A stretch of 64,000 nt of DNA. Origin: an uncultured Pseudovibrio sp. (lineage in GTDB: Bacteria; Pseudomonadota; Alphaproteobacteria; Rhizobiales; Stappiaceae). Location: contig CANMBS010000001.1 in assembly GCA_947496145.1 (NCBI GenBank), positions 372,001 through 436,000 of the forward strand. Direction: 5' to 3'. Under the pieces are notes generated by a model, which saw only the letters and a program-made list of their open reading frames with translations, did no database searches and was not told the origin of the DNA. The position numbers and the translations under genes are program-made. Below, piece after piece: positions 57,771 to 64,000 of the stretch; the stretch's first letter is position 1, and each line of letters opens with the position of its first letter.

Positions 57771-59003
57771 TCAGTACTGGCTTGCAAAACTTCGCGGGGC
57801 AGGGGCAATTGGCTCTGCATCCCCCTTGCCGGTAATTGCGTAGACAGCCAGACCACGGCTATTCAGACCATCCTGCTCAAAGCGGAAGATGCCATCGATA
57901 CCGAGGAAGCCATCGCGGTTGGTCAGTACACGGTCCGAGAAGCGCTCAATCCCAGCAGAACGCACCAGCCCAGCGGCAAGAATAGTTGCATCATAGGCAA
58001 GGGAAGCATTGCGTGGTGGCTTTGTACCGTAAGCAGCCTGATAACGTGCTGCGAGGCTTGCAAAGCTCTGATTATCTGGCCCAGGGAACCAGCTGCCCAC
58101 CATAACCGGTGATTTCAGGATATCTGGTGTGTTCCACTGGCCACTACCAATCATCTTCACTTCGCCAAGGCTTGCGCCCATCTCGGTCATCACCTGCATC
58201 ACGAATGGAGGAACCCCGCCACCTTCCGGCACAAACAGAGTATCCACCTGAGAGATCGACCTGCTCATACTCGCCACCCGAGCGCGAATATCCTCCGCAT
58301 TGCCCGGAATATAGCGATCGATTGTAATGATACGGCCATTTACCTGTCCAACAGCCTGACGAAATGCAGCTTCTGCCACTGCGCCATAAGCATTGTTTGG
58401 CAGCAAAGCGGCGTAGGAATTGCGTTCCTGCTCAGCAGCGTAAGAAACGATGCGCTTTACATCGGATACCGGCAAATAACTGAGAAGGTAGGTCCCCGGC
58501 TTTGCGGCGTTTGTGTCTGATGAGAAGGCCACAATTGGAACGCCTGAACGGCGTGCAACTGTGGACGCGCCTTTTACAGCGGGCGCAAAAACAGGGCCGA
58601 TCAGCATTTCTGCGCCTTCATTGATCGCCTGTTGAGCTGCCATGCTCGCACCTTCAGCGGTGCCGCCGGTATCTTTCACGAGCAGCTGAATATCTGCGCC
58701 CTGAAAATCTGTCAGTGCGAGCTTTGCTGAGTTTTCAAAAAGAGTGGCAACGGAAGTAGCTGTTTGCCCATCACCAGAATATGGCAACAGCAACCCGACA
58801 CGTACGGAGCCGTTGCCAATGATACGGCCTGATACGAGATTTGGCTGCCCGTTCGGATTCAGATCCGGTTGTTGAGGCGAACTCACCCCGGAGAAGTTTG
58901 GTGAGTTAACACAACCAGACAACAGGACTGCAATGCCAAGCGCGGCTCCTGTCACGAGTTTGCGGAGGCTCATTCCACGCGGTATGGCTGTTCCTAAGCT
59001 CAT
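57771..59003 (-). CDS. LpoA-like penicillin-binding-protein activator lipoprotein
   Basis: This is a lipoprotein of about 410 residues with signal LGIAVLLSGC (lipobox, Cys31) followed by a periplasmic-binding-type domain. The domain has VRVGLLLPYSGDGQ, MLIGPVFAPAVKGAS and AFSSDTNAAKPGTYLLSYLP. LpoA-type proteins on the outer membrane activate PBP1a, and alphaproteobacterial members have only this binding-fold domain. ATG 59003 is chosen so that the signal peptide is N-terminal; an ATG at 58973 would also give one. It is divergent from rsmI, as in many Alphaproteobacteria. Confidence 0.88.
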   Translation of the reverse strand: MSLGTAIPRGMSLRKLVTGAALGIAVLLSGCVNSPNFSGVSSPQQPDLNPNGQPNLVSGRIIGNGSVRVGLLLPYSGDGQTATSVATLFENSAKLALTDFQGADIQLLVKDTGGTAEGASMAAQQAINEGAEMLIGPVFAPAVKGASTVARRSGVPIVAFSSDTNAAKPGTYLLSYLPVSDVKRIVSYAAEQERNSYAALLPNNAYGAVAEAAFRQAVGQVNGRIITIDRYIPGNAEDIRARVASMSRSISQVDTLFVPEGGGVPPFVMQVMTEMGASLGEVKMIGSGQWNTPDILKSPVMVGSWFPGPDNQSFASLAARYQAAYGTKPPRNASLAYDATILAAGLVRSAGIERFSDRVLTNRDGFLGIDGIFRFEQDGLNSRGLAVYAITGKGDAEPIAPAPRSFASQY

Positions 59004-59265
59004 GAATGCCCCATCTATTCCAAAGGCCGCCCAGGCTACCCCTTTTGTTATTTGAGGTGCGGATACGGCAAAATTCATCTTGTTTGTTTTATTTCTACAG
59101 ACCCAAAGCACATAATACAGCCTCAACCCGAGGAAATCCGCGCATTTTTTAAGGATTCTGTCAAAAACTCCCCGTTGTAATTAGTCATTTTGCGGTTTGT
59201 TGGTTAGATGTGCACTCTCACTTGTGCAAAACTCGCGCTCATAAAGACGCGCTAAAGAGGCGACC

Positions 59266-60189
59266 ATGGATCATTCCGAAGCTGCATCCGAGCGAAAATA
59301 CTACATTAGCGAGCATGCATTTACTGCCAAGCGGATTGAGCCGGGCTTGCACATCGTCTCCACGCCCATTGGCAATCTGCAAGACATCACAATTCGCGCA
59401 CTGGAGACATTAGCCGCCTGTGACCTGATTGCATGTGAAGATACCCGTGTGACAGGCGTGTTGCTACAGCGCTACGGTATTCGCACGCAGATGATGACTT
59501 ATCATGAACACAATGCCTTGAAGCAGCGCCCCAAAATAATGGAGATGCTGGCAGCTGGTCGTGCAGTGGCTTTGGTTTCTGACGCTGGCACACCGCTTAT
59601 TTCTGATCCGGGTTTCCGGCTTGTGGGAGATGTGGTGGAGCAAGGTCACAAAGTGGTACCAGTTCCCGGAGCTTCTGCCATGCTGAGTGGCTTAGTGGGA
59701 GCAGGCCTTCCCTCCGATACGATCTTGTTTGCAGGTTTTCTGCCCAACAAGACACATGGCAGGAAAAAGCGCCTTGAAGAGCTCAAAAATATTCCTGCAA
59801 CGCTGGTGTTTTATGAAAGTCCGCACAGGGTTGGCGCATCCCTTGCCGATATGGACGCGATTTTGGGACAACGACAGGCTGTTGTCGCCCGTGAACTCAC
59901 CAAACGATTTGAGACGTTTCAGCGTGGTACCCTTACAGAACTAAGTAATTTTTTCTCGGGGGATCGTCCGAAGGGAGAAATTGCTATTCTGATCTCACCA
60001 CCTGAAGAGCAGGAACTGACTGAGGTTGATGCAGATGCATTACTGCTGGAAGCATTGAAGGAAATGCCAGTTAGTGCAGCAGCCAAGAAAGTCTCCAAAG
60101 CAACCGGGGTGGATCGGAAAACGATTTATACCCGTGCGATGGAGTTGAAAAATGCAGGATCCCAGGACGACCAAGCAGAAAACGACTAG
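59266..60189 (+). CDS. rsmI: 16S rRNA 2'-O-methyltransferase RsmI
   Basis: This 307-residue SAM-dependent enzyme methylates the 2'-OH of C1402 in 16S rRNA. It has the tetrapyrrole-methylase fold with VSTPIGNLQDITIRALETL, ACEDTRVT, LVSDAGTPLISDPG and VPGASAMLSGLVGAGLPSD. The basic C-terminus ends past the yraN start, overlapping it by 38 bases. It heads the rsmI-yraN-gshB-comM run. Confidence 0.96.
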   Translation: MDHSEAASERKYYISEHAFTAKRIEPGLHIVSTPIGNLQDITIRALETLAACDLIACEDTRVTGVLLQRYGIRTQMMTYHEHNALKQRPKIMEMLAAGRAVALVSDAGTPLISDPGFRLVGDVVEQGHKVVPVPGASAMLSGLVGAGLPSDTILFAGFLPNKTHGRKKRLEELKNIPATLVFYESPHRVGASLADMDAILGQRQAVVARELTKRFETFQRGTLTELSNFFSGDRPKGEIAILISPPEEQELTEVDADALLLEALKEMPVSAAAKKVSKATGVDRKTIYTRAMELKNAGSQDDQAEND

Positions 60190-60562
60190 AAGCAGACTCG
60201 TCACAAAGCAAGCGGCCTATCGAAAAGGATTGCGGGCAGAACTCAAAGCTGAGGTTTTGCTTCGCAAAGCGGGCTGGCAGATCCTGGAGCGGCGCTATAA
60301 GACAAAACAGGGTGAAATTGATCTCATTGCAGAGCAAGACCAAACCATTGTATTTGTGGAAGTAAAAGCACGGCGAGGTACAGAGGAGGGGCTTTATGCC
60401 ATCACTCCCCGCTCACAAAAGCGGATTGCCAATGCAGCTCGCGAATGGGTTTCTCTGCATTCAGACATGGTTGGAAAAACTCTCCGATTTGACGCGGTTA
60501 TTCTGCCACAACGAGGAGAAGCACAGCATTTTCCCAATCTGTTTGAAGCGGAAATCTATTAG
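60152..60562 (+). CDS. yraN: YraN family protein (UPF0102)
   Basis: This is a 136-residue protein with a predicted endonuclease-like fold. It shows AELKAEVLLRKAGWQILERR, YKTKQGEIDLIAEQDQTIVFVEVKAR (the D...ExK pattern) and the C-terminal RFDAVIL. Function is unproven. It overlaps rsmI by 38 bases and lies in the conserved rsmI-yraN-gshB order. Confidence 0.92.
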   Translation: MQDPRTTKQKTTRSRLVTKQAAYRKGLRAELKAEVLLRKAGWQILERRYKTKQGEIDLIAEQDQTIVFVEVKARRGTEEGLYAITPRSQKRIANAAREWVSLHSDMVGKTLRFDAVILPQRGEAQHFPNLFEAEIY

Positions 60563-60676
60563 AGCACAATTATTTTATCTCAAAGACATAGACAAAATAC
60601 TTTGTAGCCCACATATCTGCTCCTAACATCCAATTGATTTGGTGGGTTCCTACCTCTGTATTTTCTGGAGTACCTC

Positions 60677-61651
60677 ATGTCTCAAACTGCTTCTTCTGCT
60701 GCCAAGCGACCGCTTAAGGTTGCCGTTCAGATGGACCATATTTCCACGATTAACATAGCAGGAGACAGTGCCTTTGCTTTAATGCTGGAGGCGCAGGATC
60801 GCGGTTATGAGCTGTTCCACTACACGCCTGAACGCCTCGCATTGTGGGGCGAAAAGGTGATGTGCCGTGTTGAGCCTGTGACAGTGCGGGATGAAGCTGG
60901 CAATCATTTCAGCTTTGGCGAGTCGCAGCGGGTTGATATGTCCGAAATGGATGTCGTTCTCATGCGTCAGGACCCGCCATTTGATCTGGCTTACATTGCA
61001 GCCACGCATATTCTGGAAAAGCTCTCTGAAACCACGCTTGTTGTGAACAATCCGGTTGCAGTGCGTAATGCTCCCGAAAAACTATTCGTGACGCAGTTTG
61101 CAGACCTGATGCCACCAACTTTGATTACCCATGACCGTGAGGAGATTGATTCCTTCCGCGAAGAGCATGGTGATATCGTTATGAAACCGCTGTTTGGGCA
61201 CGGCGGGGCGGCTGTTTTTCGCGTAACACAAGACGACCTGAACTATGGTTCTCTTTATGATTTCTTTTCCGTCACTTTTCGTGAACCCTGGGTTATTCAG
61301 AAATTCCTGCCAAATGTAAAGCATGGCGACAAGCGTATTTTGCTGGTTAATGGCGAGTTTGCAGGGGCTGTGAACCGTGTGCCCGCCGAGGGTGATTTGC
61401 GTTCCAACATGGTGCGCGGTGGTTCTCCTAAAGACAGTGATCTGACTGAGCGCGAGAGAGAGATTTGTGCACGCCTTGGGCCGACCTTAAAAGAGCAAGG
61501 GCTTATTCTCGTTGGTATTGACGTAATTGATGGTAACCTCACTGAGATTAACGTGACTGCTCCTACTGGCATCCGCGCAATCCAGAAACTTGGCGGGCCA
61601 GATATAGCTGCCAAACTTTGGAATGTGCTTGAAGAAAAGATGGCAAACTAA
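60677..61651 (+). CDS. gshB: Glutathione synthetase
   Basis: This is a 324-residue ATP-grasp enzyme joining gamma-glutamylcysteine and glycine. It shows VAVQMDHISTINIAGDSAFA at the N-terminus, MRQDPPFDLAYIAATHIL, MKPLFGHGGAAVFRV and NVTAPTGIRAIQKL. The length is normal. It follows yraN and precedes comM, separated from it by a modest hairpin. Confidence 0.96.
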   Translation: MSQTASSAAKRPLKVAVQMDHISTINIAGDSAFALMLEAQDRGYELFHYTPERLALWGEKVMCRVEPVTVRDEAGNHFSFGESQRVDMSEMDVVLMRQDPPFDLAYIAATHILEKLSETTLVVNNPVAVRNAPEKLFVTQFADLMPPTLITHDREEIDSFREEHGDIVMKPLFGHGGAAVFRVTQDDLNYGSLYDFFSVTFREPWVIQKFLPNVKHGDKRILLVNGEFAGAVNRVPAEGDLRSNMVRGGSPKDSDLTEREREICARLGPTLKEQGLILVGIDVIDGNLTEINVTAPTGIRAIQKLGGPDIAAKLWNVLEEKMAN

Positions 61652-61660
61652 CTTCAATAG

Positions 61661-61686
61661 AAGGCTCTGTCATTTGGCGGAGCCTT
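61661..61686 (+). terminator. Terminator-like hairpin after gshB
   Basis: AAGGCTC (61661-61667) pairs with GAGCCTT (61680-61686), followed by TTCGTTAT. The stem is short, so termination is probably partial. Confidence 0.55.
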
Positions 61687-61845
61687 TTCGTTATAACCAA
61701 TTTGTATGCCCAAGATATCCTTCAGAAATCGCGAGAAATTTCTGAAGGGGGCTTTCGTATTTCTGAGTATTCAAGGCTTGTGTGTTGCCGGTTCGTTCCT
61801 GCTTAATTGCTACAATATGATTGTATGTGGCCGCAGGAGTGTCCG

Positions 61846-63372
61846 GTGTTTTCTCGTATCTCTACTGTTTCCTTTCAGGGCATTGATGCGGCAAGTGTTG
61901 ATGTGCAAGTTCAGATAAGTCCTGGCTCAGTTTACTTCACGCTTGTGGGACTGCCGGATAAAGCAATTGCAGAAAGCAAGGAGCGTGTGCGTTCAGCATT
62001 AATTGCATCTGGATTAGCACTGCCAGCCAAGCGAGTTACGGTAAATTTAGCACCTGCTGACCTCCCTAAAGAGGGGTCACATTACGATCTGCCTATCGCA
62101 CTTGGGTTGCTGGTCGCGATGGGAGCATTGCCTGCCGAAGCCGTTGATGGTTTTCTGGTTTTAGGTGAGCTTGCACTGGATGGCAGTATCTCGCATGTGA
62201 ACGGCGCTCTACCTGCTGCAATTTCTGCCGTTGCCAACGAAAAGTCTCTAATTTGCCCAGCGAGTTGCGGAGCTGAAGCAGCCTGGGCAGATGAAAACCT
62301 TAAAATTGTCGCTGCAAGCTCACTGGTACAGCTTTATCGCTATCTTAAAGGTGAGATAACACTGTCCGCCCCTAAACCCCGGCGCGCGGCACAGTCTGTA
62401 AGCTCCCTTGACCTTGCTGATATTCGGGGACAGGAGAGCGCAAAACGCGCTCTTGAGATAGCGGCTGCCGGGTCTCATAATCTGCTGATGGTCGGCCCCC
62501 CCGGGTCCGGAAAAACCTTACTTGCCAGCAGACTGCCTTCTCTTTTGCCGGCACTGTCACCGAGAGAGTTGCTGGAAGTTTCCATGGTGGCGTCTATATC
62601 CGGGGAGCTGGAAGAGGGAGCCTTAAGCAATGAACGCCCATTTCGGGCACCACATCATTCGGCTTCGATGGCGTCACTCGTTGGTGGAGGTGTGAAAGCG
62701 AAACCCGGTGAAGTGTCGCTTGCTCATAATGGTGTATTGTTTCTTGATGAGCTACCGGAATTTGAGAGCTCGGTTCTGGATAGCCTGCGACAACCGATAG
62801 AAAATGGTGTCGCTACTATTGTTCGGGCAAACTACCGCGTGAGCTATCCATCCAAAGTGCAGGTGGTTGCAGCAATGAACCCCTGCCGCTGTGGCTATGC
62901 AGGAGAACCGGGACACACATGCAAGCGAGGAGAACGATGTACCAGTTCCTATCAGGCGCGTATTTCCGGACCATTTCTGGACAGAATGGACCTGCAAATT
63001 CATGTGCCAGCAGTTTCAGCAAGAGATCTCATTGGACCTCAAACAGGCGAAAGCTCTGAAACTGTTGCACAACGTGTCGCGCACGCACGAAGCGTTCAAG
63101 CAGAGCGGTTTCGATCAATCGGCCTGGAGGTCATGGTCAATGCGCATGCAAGTGCTCGCGTGATAGAGAAGATCGTCGCTCTGGACCGTGCAAGCAAAGA
63201 ACTAATTGAGCAAGCCTCGATCCGGTTCGGCCTTTCAGCACGCGGATACCACCGTGTGTTGAAACTTGCGCGAACGATTGCAGATCTGGATGGATCTGAA
63301 TCTGTACAAAAAATCCATTTAGCTGAAGCGCTCAGTTTCCGGGGAGTTTCAAGCTACTCGGCAGCAGCATGA
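61846..63372 (+). CDS. comM: YifB/ComM-family Mg-chelatase-like AAA+ ATPase
   Basis: This is a protein of about 508 residues. The N-terminal ChlI-like domain (SVYFTLVGLPDKAIAESKERV) is followed by AAA+ Walker A GPPGSGKTLL, Walker B GVLFLDELPEF, and MNPCRCGYAGEPGHTC with the conserved Cys cluster, then the C-terminal arginine-rich region. ComM helicases promote branch migration during natural transformation. GTG 61846 is chosen, with AGGAG six bases upstream and the homologue-like start VFSRISTVSFQGIDA. ATG-less upstream codons to 61807 are unlikely. Confidence 0.93.
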   Translation: MFSRISTVSFQGIDAASVDVQVQISPGSVYFTLVGLPDKAIAESKERVRSALIASGLALPAKRVTVNLAPADLPKEGSHYDLPIALGLLVAMGALPAEAVDGFLVLGELALDGSISHVNGALPAAISAVANEKSLICPASCGAEAAWADENLKIVAASSLVQLYRYLKGEITLSAPKPRRAAQSVSSLDLADIRGQESAKRALEIAAAGSHNLLMVGPPGSGKTLLASRLPSLLPALSPRELLEVSMVASISGELEEGALSNERPFRAPHHSASMASLVGGGVKAKPGEVSLAHNGVLFLDELPEFESSVLDSLRQPIENGVATIVRANYRVSYPSKVQVVAAMNPCRCGYAGEPGHTCKRGERCTSSYQARISGPFLDRMDLQIHVPAVSARDLIGPQTGESSETVAQRVAHARSVQAERFRSIGLEVMVNAHASARVIEKIVALDRASKELIEQASIRFGLSARGYHRVLKLARTIADLDGSESVQKIHLAEALSFRGVSSYSAAA

Positions 63373-63472
63373 CCTGCTATATATCACAGTAGTGTTTTGT
63401 GTAGTTTACAAACCAACTCAGGTGGAAGCAAACGTGATAAAGCGCAGACTGAAAACCGGGGGAAGCGACCAT

Positions 63473-64000
63473 ATGGTTGCACAAGCTCGCTTGTCGCTGG
63501 TCAAACAAGCCTCATCCAGCAAAGCTTCCTCGCAACTATTGAAAGGCCTCACTATTACTTTAGGCCTATGCTCTTTGCTGCTTGCGTTTCTGCTCGTCGA
63601 TTTAAGTGCCTCGCAGAACTTATTCGCCATTCTCCTCGCTTTTTCAGCTGGGGCGATTTTATTTCGTCAGCTCATAGCCTGTGATGTGATCGCACAACGC
63701 TGGAAAATTGCGCGGTTTCGAGATGAAGCAAAGCAATCGGAAGATCCTGCTGAACTGAAAAAAGACACAGACTGGCAGTTGCGGGAAGCAGATGATCGCC
63801 ACCGCTCCATTCTGGACGCATTGGGGGCAATTGTCATTCGCTGTGATAACAATGGAGTTGTGCTTTCTATCAATGATGCAGGTAAGATAAATTTTCCGTC
63901 TGGATTTGGGATTGAAATCGGACAGATCATTCAACTTCCATATGCAGAGGATTTCACCCCGGAACTGGAAGATTCTGCTTCAGGCACACCTGAAGATATA
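63473..64000 (+). CDS. Membrane-bound PAS sensor histidine kinase (3' truncated)
   Basis: The frame from ATG 63473 (GGGGGAAG seven bases upstream) runs to the right edge. It gives 176 residues with two hydrophobic helices (LLKGLTITLGLCSLLLAFLL, LFAILLAFSAGAILF), a charged linker and the start of a PAS domain (RHRSILDALGAIVIRCDNNG). Downstream, histidine-kinase domains would be expected, but they are outside the window. The position after comM matches the PAS kinases found in many Alphaproteobacteria. The ligand is unknown. Confidence 0.75.
   Translation, partial: MVAQARLSLVKQASSSKASSQLLKGLTITLGLCSLLLAFLLVDLSASQNLFAILLAFSAGAILFRQLIACDVIAQRWKIARFRDEAKQSEDPAELKKDTDWQLREADDRHRSILDALGAIVIRCDNNGVVLSINDAGKINFPSGFGIEIGQIIQLPYAEDFTPELEDSASGTPEDI

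Overview
This window reads as chromosomal DNA of a marine-type alphaproteobacterium. The replication genes (dnaA, dnaN, recF, gyrB) lie near each other, as do the alphaproteobacterial housekeeping genes rsmI-yraN-gshB-comM. Rhizobial-style features include RirA-like iron boxes, RIME-like palindromic repeats and a choXWV/betIAB locus. A Pseudovibrio/Stappiaceae-like member of the Hyphomicrobiales is my best guess. It is an inference from gene content, not a database match.

Layout. 1-949: 3' end of a very large DUF3320/MTES_1575-type helicase-nuclease. 1.2-3.5 kb: M48 metalloprotease plus DUF898 (YjgN-like) membrane protein. 3.9-11.0 kb: choline uptake (choXWV, minus strand) and choline-to-glycine-betaine oxidation (betI-betA-betB, plus strand), with a perfect BetI-like palindrome between them. 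11.1-17.8 kb: a type I secretion cassette, consisting of adaptor, ABC exporter and an 1180-residue secreted protein with a lysozyme-like N-terminus and seven related repeats. 18.4-22.0 kb: heme import (hmuTUV) and a divergent IsdG-type heme monooxygenase, separated by two TGA-N9-TCA iron operators. 22.1-24.1 kb: MarR regulator, thioesterase, GntR regulator. 24.1-33.9 kb: gyrB, two LysE exporters (one frameshifted), recF, dnaN, dnaA, a rhodanese and rpsT, all on the minus strand. 34-41 kb: enoyl-CoA hydratase, mtnA, GNAT, a class D beta-lactamase homologue, a GYF/RDD membrane protein broken by a stop codon and a membrane-anchored ClpP-like protein. 40.1-45.4 kb: a LysR regulator divergent from a probable lysine/pipecolate degradation cluster (ALDH7, glutaryl-CoA dehydrogenase, FAD amine oxidase). 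45.4-46.9 kb: a 600-bp hairpin-rich gene-free stretch, then an orphan gene whose N-terminus resembles the SPI-2 type III effector translocation domain. 47-64 kb: polyphosphate:AMP phosphotransferase, a DedA-PAP2-LssY fusion, a SqrR/BigR-like thiol sensor, a DEAD-box helicase, mmcB, a GMC oxidoreductase, coaBC, an LpoA-like lipoprotein, rsmI-yraN-gshB-comM and the start of a PAS sensor kinase.

The most promising items for novelty are the candidate effector at 46041-46889 with the structured region before it, and the type I secreted repeat protein. Next come the GYF/RDD plus ClpP-like membrane pair and the dual iron operators of the heme locus. No tRNA, rRNA, CRISPR array or insertion sequence was recognised. 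Family assignments come from recalled motifs, because no search could be run.
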